Origin: an uncultured Blautia sp.
Lineage (GTDB): Bacteria > Bacillota > Clostridia > Lachnospirales > Lachnospiraceae
Reading direction: 5' to 3'
NCBI RefSeq assembly: GCF_937880195.1
Contig: NZ_CALFLA010000081.1
Location: 1-64,000, forward strand
Length of the DNA: 64,000 nucleotides
Shown: piece by piece, positions 36,108 through 44,966 of the stretch
Numbering within the stretch: position 1 is the stretch's first letter
How the letters are laid out: each line of letters begins with the position of its first letter
Notes under the pieces: model-generated
The model's input: the letters and a program-made list of their open reading frames with translations, nothing else
What the model was told of the DNA's origin: nothing
Databases searched by the model: none
Program-made: the position numbers and the translations under genes

Positions 36108-37034
36108 ATGGATATTATGAATTTGATCAATGCGCTGCCGGGAGCCGCTGCCCAGGGACTGATCTGGGGAATTATGGCAATCGGCGTATATCTCACCTTC
36201 CGCATCCTGGATGTGGCTGACCTGACTGTCGACGGTACTATGTGTACCGGAGGCGCAGTCTGTATCATGATGCTGATGAGCGGCCATAACATATGGGTAT
36301 CCATGCTTGCCGCTACAGGAGCCGGTATGCTTGCCGGACTTGCAACCGGAATCTTTCACACAGTAATGGGAATCCCGGCTATCCTTGCCGGAATCCTGAC
36401 ACAGCTGGGCCTTTATTCTGTCAACCTGAAGATCATGGGTAAGGCGAACCAGGCGGTAAACGCTTCCAAATACGATCTTCTTGTTTCCCTGAGAAACGTA
36501 AAAAACGTACCCCTCAGCCAGAATACCATTCTTATTGTAGCTGTTTTCATCATAGTGCTGATCGCCATTCTCTACTGGTTCTTTGGAACAGAGATCGGCT
36601 GCTCCTTACGTGCCACAGGCTGTAATCCACATATGTCAAGAGCCCAGGGAATCAACACGGAATTTAGCAAGGTTCTTGGACTTATGATCTCCAACGGCCT
36701 TGTAGCTCTTTCCAGTTCTCTTCTGGCTCAGTATCAGGGATTTGCAGACGTAAATATGGGACGGGGCGCTATTGTTATCGGACTTGCGGCTGTCATTATC
36801 GGCGAAGCTATTTTCGGAAAGATCTTCCGCAATTTTGCTCTCCGCCTGTTCAGCGTGGCCCTTGGTTCTATTCTCTACTACCTGGTCCTTCAGGCGGTTA
36901 TCTGGATGGGAATCGACACTGACCTTCTGAAGCTGCTGTCCGCACTTGTGGTAGCTGTCTTCCTGGCGGTTCCTTACTGGAAAGCAAAATATTTTGCAAA
37001 ACCCACAAAACGCGGAGGTAATACAAATGCTTGA
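36108..37034 (+). CDS. ABC transporter permease (TrpY-like)
   Basis: Membrane subunit of 308 residues with about 8-9 hydrophobic segments, related to the branched-chain amino-acid and CUT2 permease superfamily. Notable stretches are WGIMAIGVYLTFRILDVADLTVDGTMCTGGAVC at the N-terminus and SLRATGCNPHMSRAQGINTEFSKVLGLMISNGLVALSSSLLAQYQGF (coupling region). RBS AGGAGG lies 7 bp upstream. The stop overlaps the ATPase start by 8 bp. Confidence 0.88.
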   Translation: MDIMNLINALPGAAAQGLIWGIMAIGVYLTFRILDVADLTVDGTMCTGGAVCIMMLMSGHNIWVSMLAATGAGMLAGLATGIFHTVMGIPAILAGILTQLGLYSVNLKIMGKANQAVNASKYDLLVSLRNVKNVPLSQNTILIVAVFIIVLIAILYWFFGTEIGCSLRATGCNPHMSRAQGINTEFSKVLGLMISNGLVALSSSLLAQYQGFADVNMGRGAIVIGLAAVIIGEAIFGKIFRNFALRLFSVALGSILYYLVLQAVIWMGIDTDLLKLLSALVVAVFLAVPYWKAKYFAKPTKRGGNTNA

Positions 37035-37821
37035 GCTGAAAAATATATATAAAACCTTCAATCCTGGAACTATCAATGAAAAGGTAGCCTTAAACGGTCT
37101 TTCTCTTACTCTGAAGGAAGGGGATTTCGTAACTGTGATCGGAGGAAACGGAGCCGGAAAATCCACAATGCTGAATGCAGTTGCAGGAACCTGGATGGTA
37201 GACGAAGGACAGATCCTTATTGACGGTACTGACGTAACCAAACTTTCCGAACACAAAAGAGCCGCATATCTTGGCCGGGTCTTCCAGGATCCCATGACAG
37301 GAACTGCAGCGACTATGGGAATTGAAGAAAATCTCGCCCTTGCCAAAAGAAGAGGCAAACGCCGTTCTCTTCTTCAAGGAATCACACACAAAGAGCGAGA
37401 GGAATACAAAGAACTTCTGAAAGTTCTTGATCTGGGGCTTGAAAACCGTCTCACTTCCAAGGTTGGTCTTCTCTCCGGAGGCCAGAGGCAGGCCCTTACC
37501 CTCCTTATGGCTACCCTGAAAAAACCGAAGCTTCTTCTCCTTGACGAGCATACGGCTGCCCTTGACCCCAAGACAGCGGCAAAGGTTCTGGAGATCACGG
37601 ACATGATCGTCAACCGGGATCATCTTACTACTATGATGATCACTCACAATATGCAGGACGCCATTAACCACGGAAACCGCCTGATCATGATGATGGAGGG
37701 CAAAATCATTCTGGATATTGAGGGCGAAGAAAAGAAAAAACTGACTGTCAGAAATCTTCTGGATCAATTTGAAAAAGCAAGCGGACAGGAATTTTCCAAT
37801 GACGCTGCACTGTTAGGATAA
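37027..37821 (+). CDS. ABC transporter ATP-binding protein (TrpZ-like)
   Basis: Single-cassette ATPase of 264 residues. Walker A is GGNGAGKSTMLNAVAG, the signature LLSGGQRQALTLLMATL, Walker B KLLLLDEHTAALDPKTA, and the H-loop MMITHNMQDAINHG. Walker B has EHTA where EPTA/EPTS is usual, a known feature of this subfamily. The start at 37027 (MLELKNIYKTF) follows GCGGAGG located inside the permease gene, so the two are translationally coupled. Confidence 0.92.
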   Translation: MLELKNIYKTFNPGTINEKVALNGLSLTLKEGDFVTVIGGNGAGKSTMLNAVAGTWMVDEGQILIDGTDVTKLSEHKRAAYLGRVFQDPMTGTAATMGIEENLALAKRRGKRRSLLQGITHKEREEYKELLKVLDLGLENRLTSKVGLLSGGQRQALTLLMATLKKPKLLLLDEHTAALDPKTAAKVLEITDMIVNRDHLTTMMITHNMQDAINHGNRLIMMMEGKIILDIEGEEKKKLTVRNLLDQFEKASGQEFSNDAALLG

Positions 37822-37830
37822 AAGACAATA

Positions 37831-37880
37831 AGCTGCTGCTCCAAAATCAGTATTGGAACAGCAGCTCTCTTTTTGTTTTT
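37831..37880 (+). terminator. terminator of the TrpXYZ-type operon
   Basis: AGCTGCTGcTCCAA pairs with TTGGAaCAGCAGCT, followed by CTCTTTTTGTTTTT. It ends just before the convergent tex stop. Confidence 0.85.
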
Positions 37881-37883
37881 ATC

Positions 37884-40037
37884 TTATTTGATCCCTTTCA
37901 TAGAAAGGCTGATACGTTTTTTCTTCAGATCGACGCCCAGAACTCTCACATCTACCACATCTCCTACGCTTACTGCCTCAAGAGGATGCTTGATATATTT
38001 TTCACTGATCTCCGAAATATGAACTAATCCGTCCTGATGAACGCCGATATCCACAAAAGCTCCAAAATCAATTACATTACGAACTGTTCCTTTCAGGATC
38101 ATTCCTTCTTTCAGGTCTTTCATGTCCAGCACATCTGTACGAAGCACAGGTCTTGGCATTTCATCTCTTGGATCACGGGCCGGTTTTTCCAGTTCTTTTA
38201 CAATATCCCGAAGAGTGATCTCTCCAACTCCAAGCTCCCTAGAAAGTTTCTTATAATCTCTGATCTTACGGGAAATTCCAGTAAGCCTTCCCCCTGTAAT
38301 ATCCTCCAAAGTATATCCCATACTTTCCAGAAGTTTCTGCGCAGCCTCATAGCTTTCCGGGTGTACGCTTGTTGCGTCCAGAGGATTTTTTCCGCCTGTG
38401 ATCCGCGCAAATCCCGCGCACTGTTCAAATGCTTTCGGTCCCAGCTTGGCTACCTTCAAAAGCTCTTTTCTGCTTTCAAAACGGCCGTTTTCCTCACGGT
38501 AAGCTACAATATTCTTGGCAATGGCCTTACTGATGCCGGAAATATATTCCAGAAGAGAAGCAGAGGCTGTATTCAGGTCAACGCCCACCTTATTTACGCA
38601 GTCCTCCACAACGCCTCCCAGGGCTTCTCCAAGCTTTTTCTGGTTCATATCATGCTGATACTGGCCTACGCCGATGGATTTTGGATCGATCTTTACCAGT
38701 TCAGCAAGGGGATCCTGAAGACGTCTTGCAATGGAAGCAGCGCTTCTCTGTCCTACGTCAAAATTAGGAAACTCTTCTGTAGCCAGCTTGCTTGCAGAAT
38801 AAACAGAAGCTCCCGCTTCATTTGTGATCACATAAGATACCTGCTCTGGAATTTCTTTCAGAAGCTCTACAATGATCTGTTCTGACTCCCTGGACGCCGT
38901 ACCGTTTCCAAGAGAGATCAGGGAAATATTATATTTCTTTATCAGCTTTTTCAGTGTTTCCTTTGCTGCGCGGATCTTCGCGTCTGAGGTAGGAGCTGTA
39001 GGGTAAATAACTGTAGTGTCCAAAACCTTTCCTGTAGGATCCACAACAGCCAATTTACATCCTGTACGGAAAGCCGGGTCCCATCCAAGAACTACCTTAC
39101 CTACAATTGGAGGCTGCATAAGAAGCTGTTCCAGATTCTTTCCAAATACGTGGATAGCTCCGTCTTCTGCCTTTTCTGTAAGCTCGCTACGGATCTCGCG
39201 CTCAATGGCCGGAGCGATCAGACGCTTGTAGCTGTCCTCCACCGCAGCCTTAAGAACAGGGGTAGTATTGGGATTATCCCTTGTAATCACCTGGCGTGTC
39301 AGCCATGTCAGAATCTCTTCCTCAGGGGCATTGATCTTTACAGTAAGGATTTTTTCCTTTTCGCCGCGGTTCAGAGCAAGAATGCGGTGTCCTGCCAGTT
39401 TCTTTATGGGCTCTTCAAACTCGTAATACATCTCGTATACAGAGGTTTCTTCCGGTGTCCGGGCGGAAGATGCCACAGTCCCCTTCTGGATCGTCAGCTT
39501 ACGGATATAAATTCTGTAATCTGCTTCATCGGAAATACTCTCTGCAAGAATATCTCCAGCTCCGTCCAGAGCTGCTTTTACATCTGCTACACCTTTTTCT
39601 TCAGAAACATATGCCAAAGCCTCTTCTTCCGGCGTTTTGTCTGTCATCTGAAGCATCAGGATATTTGCCAGCGGCTCCAGACCTTTTTCCTTGGCAATGA
39701 TCGCCCGGGTGCGACGCTTCGGACGATAAGGACGATACAGATCCTCTACTACCACCAGAGTCTGCGCTTCCAAAATCTGCTTTTTCAGCTCCTCTGTCAG
39801 CTTGCCTTGCTCTTCAATACTTCCAAGAACCTGTTTTTTCTTGTCTTCCAGGTTTCTCAGATAAAGAAGTCTTTCGTGAAGTGAACGGAGCTGTTCATCG
39901 TTTAACGAACCTGTAGCCTCTTTACGATAACGGGAAATAAAAGGAATGGTGCAACCCTCGTCAATCAGCTTCACCGCAGCCTCCACCTGCCATTTTTCTA
40001 CATTAAGTTCCCTTGTAATTACGTGAATAATATCCAT
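37884..40037 (-). CDS. tex: Tex-family RNA-binding transcription accessory protein
   Basis: Cytoplasmic nucleic-acid-binding protein of 717 residues, normal Tex length. The N-terminal Tex domain contains TIPFISRYRKEATGSLNDEQLRSL. It is followed by a YqgF/RNase H-like domain (KVVLGWDPAFRTGCKLAVVD), helix-hairpin-helix repeats (VGVDLNTASASLLEYISGISKAIAKNIVAYRE), and a C-terminal S1 domain (GMILKGTVRNVIDFGAFVDIGVHQDGLVHIS). RBS TGGAGG is present. It is a single gene, followed upstream on the same strand by an unrelated membrane protein. Confidence 0.95.
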   Translation of the reverse strand: MDIIHVITRELNVEKWQVEAAVKLIDEGCTIPFISRYRKEATGSLNDEQLRSLHERLLYLRNLEDKKKQVLGSIEEQGKLTEELKKQILEAQTLVVVEDLYRPYRPKRRTRAIIAKEKGLEPLANILMLQMTDKTPEEEALAYVSEEKGVADVKAALDGAGDILAESISDEADYRIYIRKLTIQKGTVASSARTPEETSVYEMYYEFEEPIKKLAGHRILALNRGEKEKILTVKINAPEEEILTWLTRQVITRDNPNTTPVLKAAVEDSYKRLIAPAIEREIRSELTEKAEDGAIHVFGKNLEQLLMQPPIVGKVVLGWDPAFRTGCKLAVVDPTGKVLDTTVIYPTAPTSDAKIRAAKETLKKLIKKYNISLISLGNGTASRESEQIIVELLKEIPEQVSYVITNEAGASVYSASKLATEEFPNFDVGQRSAASIARRLQDPLAELVKIDPKSIGVGQYQHDMNQKKLGEALGGVVEDCVNKVGVDLNTASASLLEYISGISKAIAKNIVAYREENGRFESRKELLKVAKLGPKAFEQCAGFARITGGKNPLDATSVHPESYEAAQKLLESMGYTLEDITGGRLTGISRKIRDYKKLSRELGVGEITLRDIVKELEKPARDPRDEMPRPVLRTDVLDMKDLKEGMILKGTVRNVIDFGAFVDIGVHQDGLVHISEISEKYIKHPLEAVSVGDVVDVRVLGVDLKKKRISLSMKGIK

Positions 40038-40092
40038 TTTTTCCTCCAGTTGTTTCTTTTCCGTCTTATTTTGTTCAAAAAGATTTCAGGGC

Positions 40093-40977
40093 TTATGCCT
40101 CTGAATCATAATCGTCCTCTGTCCTTTTTTCTGACAGGGTTTCCCGGTTTTCCAACGTATCAATGCCTGGAAACCTTTCTTCATTATCCTGCATTCCGTC
40201 CAGGGTTTCAGCTGTCCAATGTGTCATTTCCTGGGTATGCTTTCTGTTTCTTTCTGCCATCTCGCCTGTCACATCCATATAAAAAGCAGTCAGAGACGCA
40301 TACATATACGGCATGATCCATAAAAGACCGATATAAAAAGTGATAAACGACAGGATCATCAGCGGCACGAAGCTAAGCTGCAGAACAAAAAATTGAATCA
40401 TATGCCCCTTCATAAGGCTTACGCTTTCTTTTAATGCCTGAATGCCTTTTTTCTGGGGATCATCTGCAAGAAGATAAAACGCCATAGAAAAAGGCAGTTT
40501 CACCAACACGCCCACTGCCGTTCCTGCAAGCATGGCTATCATTACCGGCTGCATCCATGCGGCAAGAGCCTCTGCCGTTCCTCCCGATGGCTCTGTCATA
40601 TTGATCAGATAGTAAAAAGGAACCATAACAAGAGTGTCGATGAGAGCCATCACAAGTCCTGCTGTAAGAACGCCGTCAGAGCCTTTTTTGAACATGCAGA
40701 TAAGATCTCCCGGCCCATAGGAACGTCCTCTGGCCATATTCAAAAGCATATAATTGTATCCTGTACTTACAATCATAGACAGCAGGGAAATGATCAAAAG
40801 GAACGCCTCTCCCAGGATCCAGGCAAGAAATCCAGTTCCCGGAAACAGCTTATTGGCCGTCATAATTCCAATGGTATTCATAAAAGGCGCCGCCATCATG
40901 CCAAGGATTGCCATACCCCATTTTCCCCGCAATGATTCCTTTGCCCATAGTTTCCAGTATTTTCTGTTACCACACAT
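40093..40977 (-). CDS. DUF975-family membrane protein
   Basis: A 294-residue membrane protein. The N-terminal pattern RKYWKLWAKESLRGKWGMAILGM, about six hydrophobic segments, and the central KGSDGVLTAGLVMALIDTLV followed by DDPQKKGIQALKESVSLMKGHMIQFFVLQLSF match the DUF975 family. An acidic, polar tail of ~50 residues follows. Function is unknown. RBS AGAGGAA precedes the ATG. A palindromic mini-element lies 21 bp upstream of the start, in the likely promoter or leader. Confidence 0.8.
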   Translation of the reverse strand: MCGNRKYWKLWAKESLRGKWGMAILGMMAAPFMNTIGIMTANKLFPGTGFLAWILGEAFLLIISLLSMIVSTGYNYMLLNMARGRSYGPGDLICMFKKGSDGVLTAGLVMALIDTLVMVPFYYLINMTEPSGGTAEALAAWMQPVMIAMLAGTAVGVLVKLPFSMAFYLLADDPQKKGIQALKESVSLMKGHMIQFFVLQLSFVPLMILSFITFYIGLLWIMPYMYASLTAFYMDVTGEMAERNRKHTQEMTHWTAETLDGMQDNEERFPGIDTLENRETLSEKRTEDDYDSEA

Positions 40978-40997
40978 ATCTGTTCCTCTCTTTCTTC

Positions 40998-41024
40998 GTT
41001 GCTGTTCGCCATCTTCACAGCAAC
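40998..41024. repeat. palindromic mini-element copy 3 (27 bp)
   Basis: GTTGCTGT (40998-41005) and ACAGCAAC (41017-41024) are exact inverted repeats around an 11 nt centre. The element is flanked on both sides by a perfect direct repeat CTTTCTTC (40990-40997 and 41025-41032). Confidence 0.8.
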
Positions 41025-41095
41025 CTTTCTTCTGCTATTTAGATACTTTAGCACGATTTTATTCAGGTGTCGATAGATTTTTTCAAGACTGACAC

Positions 41096-41127
41096 AAAAC
41101 CGCCTGTCTGTTTTCACAGGCAGGCGG
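41096..41127 (-). terminator. terminator of the secreted-protein gene
   Basis: CCGCCTG (41127-41121) pairs with CAGGCGG (41106-41100) with further internal pairing, followed by TTTT on the minus strand. Confidence 0.75.
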
Positions 41128-41152
41128 TATAAAAAATCCTTGAATTATTATT

Positions 41153-42382
41153 TTATTGTTCTGGAAGCTCCTCATGACGAACAGTGATGCTTGCAACCTT
41201 TGTAGTGCTTTCATCCTCGTTGAACCAAAATTCTACTCTATGTTCCAGTTTGGAATCCTTGTCAGGATAAATGGTCAGGTAATTGTCTTCATCCTCGTAC
41301 AGATATCCTCTCTCTGTAGCTTTGGCGATCAGCTCCGCCTTGTCTGCTCCAAGAGTAACTCCCTCTGACAGATGAAGCCCCAAAATCTCAGGATCATAGT
41401 TTCCGAAAGAAAGCTCTGTTACAAAGCCGTTTTCTATAGCTGTAGCGTTTTCTGTAAGGTTATAAATAGAGAAACGTACTGTCTGGTTTTCTTTCATCAT
41501 TTCGATAAACTCCAGACCGCCGCCTTCCAGATAAGCGTCTGCAGCCACGTCTTTCATTTCCCAGCCATTTGCAGTAAATGCAGAAACAGGAGCCGGAAGG
41601 CTGTAAAGATCACCCATAAACTCTACGGCCGGTTCCATATAGTCGCCGCCAAGGGCTGTTGGCGCCTTATAATTTGCCACAATATCAGGAACCTCTGTGC
41701 TGACGCTTCCTCTGTCAAAGTTATCCGGTTCCTGGAAATTCCTGATATCTACCTGAAGGAGCGTACCTTCTTCCTTATAAACACTAAGTTCCACTCTCTG
41801 ATAAGAGTCTTTTTCATAGGTCAGTTTTGTATAAAGGTCGGAATCATAAGTATCACTTGGCTCTCCGTATGCGGCTTTGATATCTTCCACATTAGAAACT
41901 CCCATGGTAATCCCTCCCGGAAGCCTCACAGGGGTAGCTGTCGGATCTGTGTCGCCCCATGTCATATCAATGCTTAGTCCTGCCACCAGACAGTCCTTTG
42001 CAGGCATTTCATTAATGCCAAAATTGATCACATCCGCGTAAACGCTTGTTTCTCCCTGGTTAAATGTCAGCATTCCGTAAGAACCTGTAGGAATCATGGT
42101 ATCTTCGCTGTCATTTTTGCTTAAGGTCCATCCCATTGCCGTAAAGTCGCTGTAGCTCATGGGAAGGGAGATCAGATTTCCATTATAATCCACCTTAAAT
42201 CCATAAATATCTGTGCCAAGACCGTCCTCCGAAGCCGCGCTGTCCGCCGCTGTTTCCGCCGGAGCTGTTTCTGCTGTCTGGGCTTCTGCCAGAGCCGATT
42301 CTGCTTCCGCTCCAAAAACTGTCCCAGGAACTCCCAGGGTCATACATCCTGCAATTAAAAAGGCCAAGTATTTTTTCTTCAT
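41153..42382 (-). CDS. secreted protein of unknown function
   Basis: Not recognised. An N-terminal signal sequence (MKKKYLAFLIAGCMTLGVPGTVFGAEAE) precedes an Ala/Glu-rich linker. Two similar ~170-residue halves follow: both contain a LYSLPAPVSAFTANGWEM / LISLPMSYSDFTAMGWTLS motif, then a segment on substituents (EMPAKDCLVAGLSIDMTWGD / VTELSFGNYDPEILGLHLSEGVTLG), and a lysine-rich beta-type end. The repeated pattern suggests a duplicated domain. IAGC in the signal fits a lipobox, but the following GTVFGAEA also fits signal peptidase I, so anchoring is uncertain. The start at 42382 has GGAGGG 9 bp upstream. Confidence 0.7.
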   Translation of the reverse strand: MKKKYLAFLIAGCMTLGVPGTVFGAEAESALAEAQTAETAPAETAADSAASEDGLGTDIYGFKVDYNGNLISLPMSYSDFTAMGWTLSKNDSEDTMIPTGSYGMLTFNQGETSVYADVINFGINEMPAKDCLVAGLSIDMTWGDTDPTATPVRLPGGITMGVSNVEDIKAAYGEPSDTYDSDLYTKLTYEKDSYQRVELSVYKEEGTLLQVDIRNFQEPDNFDRGSVSTEVPDIVANYKAPTALGGDYMEPAVEFMGDLYSLPAPVSAFTANGWEMKDVAADAYLEGGGLEFIEMMKENQTVRFSIYNLTENATAIENGFVTELSFGNYDPEILGLHLSEGVTLGADKAELIAKATERGYLYEDEDNYLTIYPDKDSKLEHRVEFWFNEDESTTKVASITVRHEELPEQ

Positions 42383-42460
42383 AGTTCCGCCCTCCATTGG
42401 TCATTTTTCAATATTATACACGAATAATTGTAAGTTTTCTATGTATTTTTGCGTATTTTT

Positions 42461-42504
42461 CACAAAAAAATCCCATCTCTGCAATTTTCCAGAAATGGGA
42501 TTTT
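42461..42504 (-). terminator. terminator of the lysC operon
   Basis: AAAATCCCAT (42504-42495) pairs with ATGGGATTTT (42476-42467), followed by TTTTTTTG on the minus strand, 26 bp after the aspartate kinase stop. Confidence 0.85.
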
Positions 42505-42529
42505 TACTCTATTATTTTTTATAGGAGAG

Positions 42530-43738
42530 TCAGTCTGCCAGATTAAAGGCATCGTGAACTGCATTCATTGCACGGATTCCGTCTTTTTCGTTGATCAGAA
42601 CTGTTACCCTGATCTCAGAGGTGGAGATCATATTAATATTGACCCCTTCATTGTAAAGGCTCTCAAACATTTTCGCAGCTACTCCAGGATTACTCATCAT
42701 TCCAGCGCCTACAATAGACAGCTTGGCGATATTCCGCTCAGAATGGATCTCTTTATATCCCAGTCTTGCCTGATGCTCTTCCAGAACTGCAACTGCATCG
42801 TCAAGATCCTTTCCGTCTACGGTAAAGGAAATATCCTTTGTTCCTGCACGGCCAATGGACTGCAGGATAACGTCTACGTTAATATTTTTCTTTGCAAGAA
42901 CATCAAAAAGTTTAAAGGCCATTCCCGGAATATCCTTCAGACCGATAACTGCGATTCTCACTGCCTCTGTATCCAGCGCCACACCGCTGATCAGCATTCT
43001 TTCCACTGTTACTTCCTCCTTTACAACTGTTCCCTCACTTGTATTCAGACTGGAGCGCACCACAAGAGGCACTCCGTATTTCTTTGCCATTTCCACAGAA
43101 CGGTTGTGAAGGACTCCCGCTCCCAGGGTGGCAAGATCCAGCATTTCATCATATGTAATCTCTTTCAGCTTGCGGGCTGTAGGAACCTTACGGGGATCTG
43201 CCGTGTAAACGCCGTCCACATCCGTATAGATCTCACAGGCATCTGCATGAAGAGCAGCCGCCAGGGCAACTGCCGTTGTGTCGGATCCGCCTCTTCCCAG
43301 AGTTGTGTAATCGTCATATTTATTAATTCCCTGAAAACCTGTAACAACAACGATCTTTCTGCTGTCCAATTCTCTTTTGATACGCTCTGTATCAATGCGT
43401 TTCAGTCGCGCGTTTCCGTGAACGCTTGTGGTGTGCATAGCCACCTGAAAAGCATTCAGGGAAACAGCCGGAACTCCCAGACTGTCCATTGCCATACTCA
43501 TAAGAGCTACAGACATCTGCTCTCCAATGGTAAACAGCATGTCCATCTCTCTTTTCGGCGGCTTCTCATTAATATTGCCAGCCATGGAAATCAGTTCATC
43601 CGTATACTTTCCCATTGCGGAAAGTACAACAACCACGTCATTCCCTTTTTTGTAATCCTCGATACATCTGCGGGCAACATTAAAGATACGCTCTTTGTTC
43701 GCCACAGAAGTTCCTCCGAATTTTTTTACAATTAACAT
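42530..43738 (-). CDS. lysC: aspartate kinase
   Basis: Phosphorylates aspartate, first step to lysine, threonine and methionine. The kinase domain begins MLIVKKFGGTSVANKERI and contains TLGRGGSDTTAVALAAALHADACEIYTDVDGVYTADPR. Two ACT domains follow (~265-402: AVRIAVIGLKDIPGMAFKLFDVL and LSIVGAGMMSNPGVAAKMFESL). The start at 43738 has GGAGG; the longer frame runs into the upstream gene. It overlaps the apgM-like gene by 7 bp and closes a threonine-branch operon, so it is probably the threonine-responsive isozyme (inference). Confidence 0.94.
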   Translation of the reverse strand: MLIVKKFGGTSVANKERIFNVARRCIEDYKKGNDVVVVLSAMGKYTDELISMAGNINEKPPKREMDMLFTIGEQMSVALMSMAMDSLGVPAVSLNAFQVAMHTTSVHGNARLKRIDTERIKRELDSRKIVVVTGFQGINKYDDYTTLGRGGSDTTAVALAAALHADACEIYTDVDGVYTADPRKVPTARKLKEITYDEMLDLATLGAGVLHNRSVEMAKKYGVPLVVRSSLNTSEGTVVKEEVTVERMLISGVALDTEAVRIAVIGLKDIPGMAFKLFDVLAKKNINVDVILQSIGRAGTKDISFTVDGKDLDDAVAVLEEHQARLGYKEIHSERNIAKLSIVGAGMMSNPGVAAKMFESLYNEGVNINMISTSEIRVTVLINEKDGIRAMNAVHDAFNLAD

Positions 43739-44943
43739 ATTTTTCCTCCGAAAAGATATTTCATCATATCCCATCCATGACTGACTCTGATCCCGCTGTT
43801 CTGCGCTTCCTTTTCATTATAATGCCAGTCATGCTTTTCCGGCGCGGTACTGTCATATAAAAGATAGGGGACAGGATCCGCCACATGGGTACGCACCTGG
43901 ATCGGGGTGGGATGATCTGGAAGGATCAGCATACGATACTCTTCGCCTGCTGCATCCAGTCCTTCTTTTACCAGGCGGATCAGCCTCTGGTCAAGGTATT
44001 CAATAGACTGGATCTTCCTCTCCGCACTTCCCTGATGCCCCATTTCATCTGGAGCCTCCACATGGATATACGCAAAATCATACCCCTTTTTTGTCAGTGC
44101 GTCAACTGCAGCCTGTGCCTTTCCTTCATAATTCGTGTGAAGTCCGCCATTAGCTCCATCTACAATAACACGATCCATTTCAGCGCCTACGGCAATGCCT
44201 TTCAGAAGATCTACTGCTGAGATCATTACGCCTTTCTTATGATAAATCTCCTCAAAAGAAGTAAGAATCGGTTTCGTGCCTGCTCCCCAGAACCAGAAGC
44301 TGTTGGCAGGATTTAATCCTTTTTCTTTTCTTTTCTGATTTAAAGGATGGTTTTTCAGAATCTCATAGCTTCTCTTCTGCATATAAAGAAGCGTCTCGTC
44401 TGTTGGAAGATAATCAGCAATCTTCCTTGTCAGCACATCATGAGGCGGCGTCATATCCAGAACCTTCCCCTGATTCCACACAAGGCAGTGGCGATAGCTG
44501 GTTCCTACATAGAAATGATAATTTTCATTTTCCAGTTCACGGCACACATCTTTAAAAAGTATGGCCGCTTCCTCTGTACTGATCTCGCCGGAACTGTGAT
44601 CCAGAATAACCTGCTCCTCATAAGGCACGTCTTCTTCTGTCAGCGCAACAAGATTACAGCGGTACACCACATCGCTGTCCTTCATATCCACGCCAATGCT
44701 CAGGGCCTCCAAAGGGGATCTTCCTGTATAATATTTCCTTGGATCATATCCCAGCACAGAAAGATTTGCAGTATCGCTTCCCGGCGCCATTCCCTCCGGG
44801 ATCGTGGCAACTGTTCCAATCTCTGAAACTTCTGCCAGCTGGTCCATACAGGGAGTTTTGGCGCAGGAAAGCGGAGTTTCTCCATTCAGGCTGTCCAACG
44901 GCCAGTCTGCCATTCCGTCTCCCAAAACCACTACATATTTCAT
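43732..44943 (-). CDS. ApgM-family phosphoglycerate mutase homologue, proposed homoserine kinase
   Basis: Alkaline-phosphatase-superfamily protein of 403 residues. It shows MKYVVVLGDGMADWPLD (metal site), AKTPCMDQLAEVSEIGTVATIPEGMAPGSDTANLSVLGYDP (Ser of the catalytic region), HVEAPDEMGHQGSAERKIQSIEYLD and ILPDHPTPIQVRTHVADPVPYLLY. Family models list one branch of the archaeal-type cofactor-independent phosphoglycerate mutases as a proposed homoserine kinase. Its place between homoserine dehydrogenase and aspartate kinase, with a 7 bp overlap and 23 bp spacing, favours that role over glycolysis. No ThrB-type kinase lies in the window. RBS GAGGAG is clear. Confidence 0.85.
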   Translation of the reverse strand: MKYVVVLGDGMADWPLDSLNGETPLSCAKTPCMDQLAEVSEIGTVATIPEGMAPGSDTANLSVLGYDPRKYYTGRSPLEALSIGVDMKDSDVVYRCNLVALTEEDVPYEEQVILDHSSGEISTEEAAILFKDVCRELENENYHFYVGTSYRHCLVWNQGKVLDMTPPHDVLTRKIADYLPTDETLLYMQKRSYEILKNHPLNQKRKEKGLNPANSFWFWGAGTKPILTSFEEIYHKKGVMISAVDLLKGIAVGAEMDRVIVDGANGGLHTNYEGKAQAAVDALTKKGYDFAYIHVEAPDEMGHQGSAERKIQSIEYLDQRLIRLVKEGLDAAGEEYRMLILPDHPTPIQVRTHVADPVPYLLYDSTAPEKHDWHYNEKEAQNSGIRVSHGWDMMKYLFGGKIC

Positions 44944-44966
44944 AACGTTCTCCTCACTGTCCGGTA

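Noticed and set aside
42449..43735. A 428-codon open frame on the + strand opposite aspartate kinase
   Set aside because: It is antisense to a clear lysC gene, has no ribosome site, and its translation is Cys/His/Ser-rich in the way of reverse-frame shadows.
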